Shown here: one piece after another, positions 1 through 6,883 of the stretch
Layout of the letters: each line of letters opens with the position of its first letter
Position numbering within the stretch: the first letter of the stretch is position 1
From: JBCDCU01 sp039180865
GTDB lineage: Bacteria > Pseudomonadota > Alphaproteobacteria > Rhizobiales > JACESI01
Direction of reading: 5' to 3'
Assembly (NCBI GenBank): GCA_039180865.1
Contig: JBCDCZ010000088.1
Span: forward strand, 1 to 15,284
Length of the DNA: 15,284 bases
The notes under the pieces: model-generated
What the model was told of the DNA's origin: nothing
What the model saw: only the letters and a program-made list of their open reading frames with translations
Databases searched by the model: none
Position numbers and translations under genes: made by a program

Positions 1-52
1 GGGTTTGGGAATCTGCGGCTGAATCGAGAGTAGAAAGTTGGAATAACCGCGA

Positions 53-823
53 ATGTCACTAGAAAAATACCTGCAAGATATCGAACAGTGTCAGACGCTC
101 GAAGACCTCAAGAAAATTTACCAAACAATTATCGAAAATTTCGGCTTCTCCGGATACAACTTCATGGATACCGGGAAGACTTACAACAGCATGCCCTATA
201 CTGACGGAACCAGCGGTAAGCGCTGGGAGGAAGAATACCAAACAGAGAACTTCGTTGACGTCGACCCTTGTATTTCCCACGCGAGACGAACGCATCGCGC
301 GTTCACCTGGGACCAAGCTCCAATGCCAATCCGTGCCGGAAAGCATAAACCGCGCGGCTTGCAGCTGATGGATGCGGCTCAAGACCATGGCTTCAAACAG
401 GGATTTGTCGTCCCGTATCATTTCGTCGATAGCGTTGGCCGGACTTATTCGAGTCTGGTCGTCCTGTTTTGGAAAGAGGGCGCATCCGACTTCCAAAAAC
501 AGATCAGCGAGGTCGAGGCGCAGGTTCAGGTCCTTACGATTTATTGGATCCAGAAGGTGGTGGATGTGGTCTATGACCAGTTCAAGCCGAAAGCGATTGA
601 GAACATTGTCTCCAATTCCTCGATCGCAACCTTGTCGGACCGTGAGCGTGAGGTTCTGAGATGGACAGCCCTTGGCAAGACATCTCCTGAAGTCGCCGAG
701 ATACTGGATCTTTCCGATTATACGGTTCGTGATCACTGGAAGACGATCTTGAAGAAAACCGGGGCGAGTACGCGGACGGCTGCGGCTATGCAGGCGCTCC
801 AGGCAGGCATTATCGACATTTGA
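53..823 (+). CDS. LuxR-family regulator with autoinducer-binding domain
   Basis: A 256-residue transcription factor of the quorum-sensing LuxR type, expected to act in the cytoplasm. The N-terminal half (about residues 15-165) matches the autoinducer-binding domain. It keeps the six positions usually conserved in acyl-homoserine-lactone receptors: W58, Y62, D71, P72, W86 and a glycine near 117 (TraR W57, Y61, D70, P71, W85, G113). The C-terminal GerE helix-turn-helix spans about 192-250 (LSDREREVLRW, then GKTSPEVAEIL) and keeps E198, L202 and G208, equivalent to TraR E178, L182 and G188. Length is normal for the family. No luxI synthase is present in the window, so it may be a LuxR solo or may pair with a synthase elsewhere. 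The start has only a weak purine stretch (TTGGA near 38-42) upstream, and only 52 bases of leader are visible. Target genes and ligand are unknown. It converges on the TetR gene. Confidence 0.93.
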   Translation: MSLEKYLQDIEQCQTLEDLKKIYQTIIENFGFSGYNFMDTGKTYNSMPYTDGTSGKRWEEEYQTENFVDVDPCISHARRTHRAFTWDQAPMPIRAGKHKPRGLQLMDAAQDHGFKQGFVVPYHFVDSVGRTYSSLVVLFWKEGASDFQKQISEVEAQVQVLTIYWIQKVVDVVYDQFKPKAIENIVSNSSIATLSDREREVLRWTALGKTSPEVAEILDLSDYTVRDHWKTILKKTGASTRTAAAMQALQAGIIDI

Positions 824-1066
824 TTGTGACGTCCGGCACCGTTATTGGGCCTGTCAGGCGGCCTCCGGACATTCGTCACTTATCGGACCGATTGGGATGA
901 TGCCGCGCGCGTTTCGTTTGGGGCGGCATGGAATAATGTCCTGCTCGATAAACCCTCCGTTGAGGCCGCAACAGGATCCGGATGACTGGCTATTTTAACG
1001 CGGAGAAGGCCCCGGAAAAATCGAGATCGATAGTGCCAACAAGGTCTCGGGCACGTCCGGGCTTTC
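824..1066. other. Gap between convergent luxR-type and tetR-type genes
   Basis: This 243-base gap separates two genes that face each other. I see no gene in it. Two weak dyads are visible: GTCCGG (831-836) with CCGGAC (865-870), and ATGCCGC (900-906) with GCGGCAT (923-929). Neither is followed by a T-run on either strand, so they are poor candidates for intrinsic terminators. Confidence 0.5.
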
Positions 1067-1708
1067 TTACTTCTTTTCAGTTGTAAGAACCGCCGCTGCC
1101 CGGCTGTCCAGACCTGCCAAAAGCTCGTCCCTTGATGCACCGGCCCTCGCTCGAACGGCTTGCGCCACCATCAAATCATGAAGAAGTTCCGCGCGGCGTT
1201 GCGGTGTTGGATCCTCCGACAGGTTGCCAGCCGCGGCCTCCGCTTCAAACCGCTTGCGGAATTCATTAATCGTTCGCGAAAAAACGTCCGCAAGTTGGTC
1301 ACGTACCGCCGGATCTCGCTCGGCTGCTGTCGTTGCGCAGCAGGCGAAGAGGCAACCACTTGGTGCGTCTTCGAGTGTATTGCCATCCAGTGCGGTCGTC
1401 AGGAAGGTTCGGACCGCTTCTGAAATGGACTTGGTGCTTTGAAATGCCTGCAAAGGCCGCGCACCAATTGTCTGCCCGTAACGGTCCATCGCTCGCATGA
1501 AGAGTTCGGCCTTGTCTCCGAAAGCCGCATAGAGGCTTGGCCGTGAGAGGCCCATGGCGTCAGTGAGGGTCGTGAGCGACGCACCTTCATATCCGTGTTC
1601 CCAGAAAGAGCGGACTGCTGCGTCAAGTGCTGCATTGCGATCAATGCTGGGCGGTCTCCCTCTCGTCCGCGTCTTGTTTTCCGGAACGGATGTGTCGTGT
1701 TTGGACAT
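1067..1708 (-). CDS. TetR/AcrR-family repressor
   Basis: A one-component repressor of 213 residues from the chosen start. The N-terminal helix-turn-helix domain lies at about 17-70 (RGRPPSIDRNAALDAAV, then GASLTTLTDAMGLSRPSLY), followed by an all-helical effector domain. Another ATG lies 18 bases upstream at 1726. I prefer 1708 because it puts the basic RGRP arm at the usual distance from the N terminus; neither start has a strong ribosome binding site. The effector domain contains three close cysteines, C119, C123 and C124, in SGCLFACCA. The gene is divergent from an SDR oxidoreductase and an azoreductase across an 86-base gap holding a perfect palindrome, so it probably represses that pair and perhaps itself. 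By analogy with TetR regulators of quinone and electrophile reductases (NemR-like), an electrophile inducer is plausible; that is inference. Confidence 0.92.
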   Translation of the reverse strand: MSKHDTSVPENKTRTRGRPPSIDRNAALDAAVRSFWEHGYEGASLTTLTDAMGLSRPSLYAAFGDKAELFMRAMDRYGQTIGARPLQAFQSTKSISEAVRTFLTTALDGNTLEDAPSGCLFACCATTAAERDPAVRDQLADVFSRTINEFRKRFEAEAAAGNLSEDPTPQRRAELLHDLMVAQAVRARAGASRDELLAGLDSRAAAVLTTEKK

Positions 1709-1733
1709 TATTTTACCGATCTGCATTTAATTG

Positions 1734-1760
1734 TTGACGTGTCGCTGTCAAATATATTAT
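1734..1760 (+). promoter_or_regulatory. Likely promoter of the SDR-azoreductase pair
   Basis: TTGACG (1734-1739) and TATTAT (1755-1760) each match the sigma-70 -35 and -10 consensus at five of six positions. The spacer is 15 bases, shorter than the ideal 17. The palindrome at 1761-1772 follows directly, where the transcription start would lie. An AAGGA ribosome binding site (1783-1787) sits 7 bases before the SDR ATG. Confidence 0.45.
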
Positions 1761-1772
1761 CTGATCGATCAG
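1761..1772. promoter_or_regulatory. Probable TetR operator (perfect palindrome)
   Basis: CTGATCGATCAG is a perfect 12-base palindrome in the gap between the divergent tetR-type and SDR genes. It is flanked by imperfectly symmetric TTAT (1757-1760) and ATAA (1777-1780). Its place just downstream of the -10 element fits repression by steric block. Assignment to the adjacent TetR protein is from position only. Confidence 0.65.
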
Positions 1773-1794
1773 TAAAATAATCAAGGATCAAATC

Positions 1795-2553
1795 ATGCAA
1801 CTTTCTGGAAAAATTGTTCTCGTCACGGGCGGCACTACGGGAATTGGCCGTGCAACCGCTGAACGCTTCGCGCGGGAAGGCGCCAAAGCCGTGATTATAA
1901 CCGGTCAAAATGAAACACGCTTGGCGGAAACTCAGGCGGAAATGGCGTCGGCCGGTCTTCCGGTCACGGTGTTGCGTTGGCGGGCAAACGAGCCGGGCGA
2001 CAATGCTGCGCTCGCTGGTTTGATCAAAGATAAGTTCGGCCAACTTGATGTTGTGTTCGCCAATGCCGGTGTCACCTGGCCGGCGCCATTGGGGCAGATC
2101 GATGCCGAGCAAGCACAAGCGCAATTGATGATCAATGTGACCGCACCCCTCCTGCTCATCCAAGCATTGCAGCCTTTGCTCTCAAATGGATCATCGGTCA
2201 TCCTGAACACGTCCTGCCTGGATGTTCTGGGAATGCCGGGCATGGCTGTATATTCAGCTTCAAAGGCCGCCCTTCGTTCAGTTGCGCGCACCCTTTCGGC
2301 AGAACTTGGCGAACAGGGTATTCGCGTTAACACTGTCGCGCCTGGACCGGTCGAGACGCCAATCTATGAAAAGCTTGGCCTGCCGGAAGACCAGCTCAAT
2401 GAGATGGCGGCGGGTATTCTTTCAAACGTACCTGCAGGCCGTTTCGGCAAGCCAGATGAGATTGCTTCCGCGGTTCTGTTTCTCGCCTCTGACGCATCAT
2501 CTTACATGCGTGGTGCTGAGATTGCGGTCGATGGCGGGTGGACACATTTATGA
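1795..2553 (+). CDS. Short-chain dehydrogenase/reductase (SDR)
   Basis: A classical SDR of 252 residues, a cytoplasmic NAD(P)(H)-dependent oxidoreductase of unknown substrate. The Rossmann cofactor motif TGGTTGIG is at 11-18, and NAG at 90-92 follows the fourth strand. The catalytic tetrad is complete: N114, S140, Y153 and K157 (YSASK). The PGPVETP segment (183-189) and the C-terminal end DGGWTHL are typical of the family. The start has a good ribosome binding site (AAGGA, 7 bases upstream). Its stop overlaps the start of the azoreductase gene (ATGA), so the two are almost certainly one operon with coupled translation, probably controlled by the divergent TetR repressor. The pairing with a flavin-dependent quinone/azo reductase suggests reduction of reactive carbonyls or quinones, but a biosynthetic role cannot be excluded. 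Confidence 0.93.
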   Translation: MQLSGKIVLVTGGTTGIGRATAERFAREGAKAVIITGQNETRLAETQAEMASAGLPVTVLRWRANEPGDNAALAGLIKDKFGQLDVVFANAGVTWPAPLGQIDAEQAQAQLMINVTAPLLLIQALQPLLSNGSSVILNTSCLDVLGMPGMAVYSASKAALRSVARTLSAELGEQGIRVNTVAPGPVETPIYEKLGLPEDQLNEMAAGILSNVPAGRFGKPDEIASAVLFLASDASSYMRGAEIAVDGGWTHL

Positions 2554-3167
2554 GAGTTCTTCGCATCGACAGCAGCGCACAAACGGAAAGCGGTATCAGT
2601 CGTCACCTGACGGACCGGGTGATCGCCAACATCTTAGATCAGGGCGCGTTATCCGGTGTAACCATCCGCGATCTCGCCACTGAGCCCCTTCCGCAAGTGG
2701 ACGCAGCCTGGGTTGACGCCAACACAACCCCGGTAGCCGAGCGGACGGAAGCCCAAGCTTCGGTTCTTGCCCTCTCCGAGACCTTGGTCGGAGAAATCGA
2801 GGATGCTGATCTGCTGGTCATTGGCACCCCGGTTTACAATTTTTCCGTTCCGGCAAGTCTCAAGCTCTGGATCGATCAGATATGTCGAGCGCGGCGCACC
2901 TTTGCTTACACTGAAAACGGACCGCAAGGCTTGATGACGGGAAAGTCCGCGATTGTCTGTTTTGTTTCCGGCGGCACGCCCTTCGCTTCAGACATCGACT
3001 TCGCCAGTGGTTACATCCGCCACATTTTGGGTTTCATCGGGATCACGGATGTCCATTTCGCTGTCGCCGACAGACGGTTCATGGATGACGAGGCGATTGC
3101 GCGGGCAGAAGCCGATGTCGATCGGATAACCCGAGATCTTTCAGCCCGCTCGGCCAACGCTGCCTAA
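2550..3167 (+). CDS. azoR: FMN-dependent NADH:quinone/azo reductase (AzoR-like)
   Basis: A 205-residue flavodoxin-fold reductase of the AzoR family. AzoR enzymes are cytoplasmic FMN dimers that use NAD(P)H for two-electron reduction of quinones and azo compounds. Matches to AzoR include the N-terminal phosphate-loop region RIDSSAQTESGISR, the flavin-contacting PVYNFSVP, YTENGPQGLMTGK, the SGG turn and LGFIGITDVHF. I start it at the ATG at 2550, which overlaps the SDR stop as ATGA; a further in-frame ATG at 2538 would add only MDTF. It is the second gene of the operon and ends before a strong hairpin terminator. Quinone or electrophile detoxification is the most likely role, since azo dye reduction is often incidental in this family. 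The physiological substrate is not visible. Confidence 0.92.
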   Translation: MRVLRIDSSAQTESGISRHLTDRVIANILDQGALSGVTIRDLATEPLPQVDAAWVDANTTPVAERTEAQASVLALSETLVGEIEDADLLVIGTPVYNFSVPASLKLWIDQICRARRTFAYTENGPQGLMTGKSAIVCFVSGGTPFASDIDFASGYIRHILGFIGITDVHFAVADRRFMDDEAIARAEADVDRITRDLSARSANAA

Positions 3168-3191
3168 CGGTTGAAGGCACCCCGGGAAAAC

Positions 3192-3225
3192 AACGCGGTC
3201 GTGTCAGGAACACGGCCGCGTTTTT
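3192..3225. terminator. Two-way intrinsic terminator
   Basis: A 13-base-pair stem (3192-3204 with 3210-3222, one G-U wobble on the plus-strand RNA) closes a 5-base CAGGA loop. A T-run (3221-3225) follows on the plus strand. Read on the minus strand it is followed by GTTTTCCC, so it may also end transcription of the hydroxylase operon. It lies between the convergent azoreductase and iorB-type genes. Confidence 0.88.
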
Positions 3226-3248
3226 GCGTTTTGTCTCGTGAATTGGGG

Positions 3249-5459
3249 TTACGACAGAGCGCTCAACACACGATCCGGTGTGAACGGCAAATGCCTGAGA
3301 CGGCGACCGGTAAGGGCATAGAACGCATTTGCAATCGCAGGCGCCATTGGTGGAGTTGATAACTCTCCGATCCCGGTTGGCGGCGCATCGACGTCCATTA
3401 GTTCGACCGTCATTTCCGGTACTTCATTGGCGCGCAGGATCTCATAGTCGTAGAAATTCGATTGATCCACTTCACCACCGGTTATCGTCAGTCTCTCTTT
3501 CAGTGCGCTGCTGATACCGTAGACGATGCCACCCTCAAGCTGGTTTCTTGCGTTGTCTGGCGCAACGATGAGACCGGCATCGAACGCTCCCCAGGTATTG
3601 AGGACAGAAATTGCGCTGCTTCCTTCTTCAAGCGCGATTTCCACAACGACGGCTGCCTGGCTCGGTCCGTAATGTCCAAGTGCCAGCCCCAGAGCTGTGC
3701 CTTCACGCTTGCGGGAAAAGTCCGACAGTTCGAGTGCGCGGGTGAGAAGGTTCCTGCCGCGTGGGTTATCGCTCAGGAGGTCCATCCTGAGATCAATCGG
3801 ATCCCGCCCCATTTCTTCCGCGAGTTCATCGATGAACACTTCTGCCGCGAAGTTGGTGTAAGCGGTTCCGATCGCCCGCCATGGGCTGAGGCGTGCGCGC
3901 CGTTCGGTGACGACATGCTCTGCAAGGAGATCCGGGAAACGGTAAAACGGGCTGCCCGCGCCATTCATCGTGACGATGTCCTTTGGCGCGACCTGCTCCC
4001 AGCGGACCGGGTTGAAATAGGCGATCACGGATGGAGCCGCGACGCGATGCCGCCATCCGGCGACTTCGCCTTCATCGGTGATCCCAGCGCTCATATGCTG
4101 GGCAGCCGCCGGACGAAACGCACCAAACCTGACATCATCTTCGCGGGTCCAGACAACTTTGACCGGGCGGCCCGCTGCCTTTGACGAGAGAAGGGCATCG
4201 CGCACGTAATCTTGTATGAGGGCGGTCCGGCGACCGAAACCGCCACCCATCGGCAGCATGTTGAGGCGCACGCGATCCGGCGTCGTTTCCAGAACGCGGC
4301 TGGTCGTAACGGTTGTGAGCGTCTGGCTCTGCGTTCCGGCCCACACTTCGGCGCCTTTGCCGTCGGCATCAACGGAGGCTACGACAGCCATCGGCTCCAT
4401 CTGCGCATGATAGGCATAGTCTGAGAGGTAAAATCTCTCCAGCTTCCGACTGGCTGCGGCAATGGCCGCTGCGGCGTCGCCTTTCTGATCCCAGACAGCT
4501 CCCGATTTCGAAAGGTCTTGAGCGGTTTCGGAATACGCTGCGAGATCCGCCTCGCTATCGAAGGCACGGGCGGGCGAGGTTTCGCTCCAGGTAACGGAGA
4601 GCGCCTCGCGTCCAGCAAGCGCATGCTCATAGGTATCGGCGACAACAGCGATGCCATCAGGCAAAGTCACAAGATTAACAACACCTGCGCTCGACCGCGT
4701 TTCGTTGTCATCGATTTCGACCGGCGTTTCGTCTTCGACGGGAGCGCGCAGGACTGCCGCGTACAGCATGTCAGGTACGGCAATATCGATTGCATAATCC
4801 TTCTTGCCGGTGCTCTTTGCCTCTGTATCCCAGCGTGGGATATCTTTGCCGATCAGGCGATAATCCGATTTCGGTTTGAGGTCTGCCTCCGTGATTTCCG
4901 GGATTGTGACGGGTCCATTCCAGAGCGCGGCGATCTCGCCATAGGAGAGCGTTTTCCCGGAAGCCGGGTCGCGCACAAAGCTCGGACCGGTTTCGAGTGT
5001 TGACGGGTCGAGGTTCCAATGACGGGCAGCCACTCCGATCAGCATTCGGCGCGCTTGTGCGCCAGCCATGCGAAGCGGCGTGAAGTAAGCGCGCACGCCA
5101 GTACTTCCCGCTGTATAAAGAACGTTCCCAAAAAGTGGATTGCCATAGGTTCGATCGTCGCGGTCGAGTTGTTCGACCATGACATCGTCCCATTCCGCAT
5201 CGAGTTCTTCCGCGAGAATTAGCGGAAGTGCGGTCGAGCTGCCCTGACCCATTTCGGTTAGCGGGTAGACAATGGTGATCGTCCCGTTCCGGTCAATGCG
5301 AAGCCACACATTGGGAGACATATCTTCTGAAGGCTCGTGCGCGGTTGCGACGCCGACGATACCGCCTGCGCCGATCGCGAACAAGACGGCAGCACTGCCA
5401 CCCAGAAAGCTGCGGCGGCTCACTTCAAAGGTTTTTTCCATCTTGATTTCACCCATCAT
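3249..5459 (-). CDS. iorB: Molybdopterin-binding large subunit, IorB-type (xanthine oxidase family)
   Basis: The 736-residue catalytic subunit of a molybdenum hydroxylase, close in architecture to isoquinoline 1-oxidoreductase beta and periplasmic aldehyde oxidases. Such enzymes add oxygen from water to N-heterocycles or aldehydes. A twin-arginine leader is visible (SRRSFL at 14-19, then a hydrophobic stretch to about 40), so export by Tat is likely. Cofactor and active-site landmarks are MEPM (354-357), GGGFGRR (405-411), WRAIGTAYTNF (527-537) and GIGE with E699, the expected catalytic base. The start overlaps the iorA-type stop (TGATG) and has a G-rich ribosome binding site; M7 at 5441, with GGTGA upstream, is an alternative that keeps the leader. 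No FAD subunit or MoCo maturation gene is adjacent. The substrate is unknown, and 'IorB' names the family type, not proven isoquinoline activity. Confidence 0.93.
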   Translation of the reverse strand: MMGEIKMEKTFEVSRRSFLGGSAAVLFAIGAGGIVGVATAHEPSEDMSPNVWLRIDRNGTITIVYPLTEMGQGSSTALPLILAEELDAEWDDVMVEQLDRDDRTYGNPLFGNVLYTAGSTGVRAYFTPLRMAGAQARRMLIGVAARHWNLDPSTLETGPSFVRDPASGKTLSYGEIAALWNGPVTIPEITEADLKPKSDYRLIGKDIPRWDTEAKSTGKKDYAIDIAVPDMLYAAVLRAPVEDETPVEIDDNETRSSAGVVNLVTLPDGIAVVADTYEHALAGREALSVTWSETSPARAFDSEADLAAYSETAQDLSKSGAVWDQKGDAAAAIAAASRKLERFYLSDYAYHAQMEPMAVVASVDADGKGAEVWAGTQSQTLTTVTTSRVLETTPDRVRLNMLPMGGGFGRRTALIQDYVRDALLSSKAAGRPVKVVWTREDDVRFGAFRPAAAQHMSAGITDEGEVAGWRHRVAAPSVIAYFNPVRWEQVAPKDIVTMNGAGSPFYRFPDLLAEHVVTERRARLSPWRAIGTAYTNFAAEVFIDELAEEMGRDPIDLRMDLLSDNPRGRNLLTRALELSDFSRKREGTALGLALGHYGPSQAAVVVEIALEEGSSAISVLNTWGAFDAGLIVAPDNARNQLEGGIVYGISSALKERLTITGGEVDQSNFYDYEILRANEVPEMTVELMDVDAPPTGIGELSTPPMAPAIANAFYALTGRRLRHLPFTPDRVLSALS

Positions 5460-5911
5460 CAGGCCCCCCTGGCAGCGCGTTCAACGGCGCGTGTGATGCG
5501 TGCATAGGTGCCGCAGCGGCAAAGGTTCGTGCTCATATGCTCGCGGATCTCTTCGCGGCTCGGGTCAGGGTTTTGTGCAAGAAGGTCGGCGGCGCGCATG
5601 ATCTGGCCGGACTGGCAATAGCCGCATTGCGGAACCTGTTCGGCGACCCAGGCCCTTTGGAGGGGGTGATCGCCGTCCGGCGCAAGCCCTTCGATTGTGG
5701 TGACATTGGCGCCTTCCAGATCGGCAACAAAAACCTGACATGCATAAGTGGCCTGTCCATCGACGTGAACGGTGCAGGCGCCGCAAGCGGCAACACCACA
5801 GCCATATTTGGTTCCGGTTAATCCGAGTTCGTCACGCAGGAAAAACAGGAGCCTTGTCTCGTCCTCTCCGTCGACTTCGACGGCCTTCCCGTTTACAGTC
5901 AATTGCACCAT
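5459..5911 (-). CDS. iorA: [2Fe-2S] small subunit, IorA-type
   Basis: A 150-residue iron-sulfur subunit that carries electrons away from the molybdenum site. It has two clusters in the order usual for the family. The plant-ferredoxin-type site uses C38, C43, C46 and C58 (GCGVAACGAC). The C-terminal helical site uses C96, C99, C131 and C133 (CGYC and CRC). All eight cysteine ligands are present, so it should be functional. It has no signal peptide. If the partner is exported by Tat, this subunit must travel bound to it. GAGG about 5 bases upstream supports the ATG at 5911. It is first in a two-gene operon with the large subunit and is divergent from an AraC regulator that probably controls it. 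The electron acceptor is not encoded here. Confidence 0.95.
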   Translation of the reverse strand: MVQLTVNGKAVEVDGEDETRLLFFLRDELGLTGTKYGCGVAACGACTVHVDGQATYACQVFVADLEGANVTTIEGLAPDGDHPLQRAWVAEQVPQCGYCQSGQIMRAADLLAQNPDPSREEIREHMSTNLCRCGTYARITRAVERAARGA

Positions 5912-6029
5912 TGCGCACCTCGCTTCGCTCTATTGCCCCATCTGTGGAGCACGTGTGACTACTTATATGGTGCTGGGAATCCCGCCTGACTTGCGCAAAC
6001 TGGCCAAAGGCTATCGAGATCCGGCCATT
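5912..6029. promoter_or_regulatory. Divergent promoter region, iorAB / araC-type regulator
   Basis: This gap should hold the iorAB promoter and the AraC-type gene's promoter. Short dyads are visible: CACGTG (5950-5955), GGGAATCCC (5975-5983) and TTGCGCAA (5991-5998). On the minus strand a TATAAG-like -10 lies near 5960-5966, but I found no matching -35 at good spacing. No site can be assigned with confidence. Confidence 0.35.
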
Positions 6030-6845
6030 ATGGATTTGAACGATCACCCCGCAGATCATGCATCAGCGCCAATTGTCGGTGACGCCTGGAATGCGGTCGG
6101 CCCGCAATACATCTCGACCCATAGCCATGTTCGCGGGCAAATCATCTACACTGCTGAAGGATGCGTCACCGTTGAGGTTACGGAGGGCCTGTTTGTTGTT
6201 CCGGCACACCGTGCTCTATGGGTGCCGCCGGCGGTTACGCATAGCGCGCATTATCCAGACAAAGTTGCGTTTCGCGGAATCTACGTGTCGCCCGATCTTT
6301 GCTCCGACTTGCCCCTGGCAACCAGCTTTCTCCAAGTGGATGCGCTTTCGCGTGAGCTCATAGAGGCGGCTGCGCACCGGCCTTGGGATTACGCTGAAGA
6401 TAGCCCGGATTCGAGGTTGATGAATGTGCTTCTCGATCAAATTCGGATCCTCGCCGATGCGCCCTTGGCGTTGCCGGATGCAAGGGATGAGCGCCTTCGG
6501 CGCGTCACGGCGGAGCTGCGTGGTGCACCGAATGATAACCGGACGTTAGCGGATTGGGCATCTCTCGGTGGCATGAGCGAGCGTAATTTCACGAGGCGTT
6601 TCCGAGAAGAGACGGGTATGAGTTTTTCGGCCTGGCGGCAGCAATTGCTTGTTCTGAAGGCGGTTGAGAAACTTGCGATCGGCGAGGCGGTAACTCGCGT
6701 TGCTATTGACCTTGGCTTCGCTTCGCCGAGCAGCTTTGCGGCGATGTTCAAGCGTGAAACCGGATTTGCCCCAAGTGCTTATTTCACGTCGCCCCGGGAT
6801 GACGTGGTGGACGATCCCACGGGAAGTCGGATTACAAACCGCTGA
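6030..6845 (+). CDS. AraC-family regulator with N-terminal cupin domain
   Basis: A transcriptional regulator of 271 residues from the chosen start. The N-terminal cupin sensor lies at about 20-95: HSH at 31-33 with RGQIIY, then VPAHRALWVPP and H71. The C-terminal AraC domain has two helix-turn-helix units, about 170-192 (LADWASLGGMSERNFTRRF) and 219-241 (VTRVAIDLGFASPSSFAAMF), ending in the typical GFAPSAYF. The open frame extends far upstream into iorA, but that part is antisense shadow. Candidate starts are 5967 and 6030. I chose 6030 because it leaves room for the divergent iorA promoter and gives the usual N-terminal length; neither has a clear ribosome binding site. Its place next to iorAB suggests it activates that operon in response to the enzyme's substrate, which is inference from position. 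Confidence 0.9.
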   Translation: MDLNDHPADHASAPIVGDAWNAVGPQYISTHSHVRGQIIYTAEGCVTVEVTEGLFVVPAHRALWVPPAVTHSAHYPDKVAFRGIYVSPDLCSDLPLATSFLQVDALSRELIEAAAHRPWDYAEDSPDSRLMNVLLDQIRILADAPLALPDARDERLRRVTAELRGAPNDNRTLADWASLGGMSERNFTRRFREETGMSFSAWRQQLLVLKAVEKLAIGEAVTRVAIDLGFASPSSFAAMFKRETGFAPSAYFTSPRDDVVDDPTGSRITNR

Positions 6846-6883
6846 ATTTCGGCCGGTTCTAATCCAAGGTCAGTTTCCGAAGT

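Noticed and set aside
59..736. 225-codon open frame antisense to the LuxR-type gene
   Set aside because: It mirrors the LuxR coding frame, has no recognisable domain, and the sense frame is a clear LuxR protein.
831..929. Inverted repeats after the LuxR-type gene as a terminator
   Set aside because: Stems are only 6-7 bp with 16-28 base loops and there is no T-run on either strand.
1008..1040. Possible terminator for the tetR-type gene (ATCGATCTCGATTTTT on the minus strand)
   Set aside because: The stem is 5 bp with a 2-base loop, too tight to form a stable hairpin despite the following T-run.
3462..4184. 240-codon open frame antisense to iorB
   Set aside because: It is a shadow of a well-conserved molybdopterin subunit; the translation matches no family and no start signal was seen.
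5772..5966. N-terminal extension of the AraC-type frame into iorA
   Set aside because: These codons are antisense to the iron-sulfur subunit, have Ser/Arg/Pro-rich shadow composition, and would overlap the divergent gene by 140 bases.
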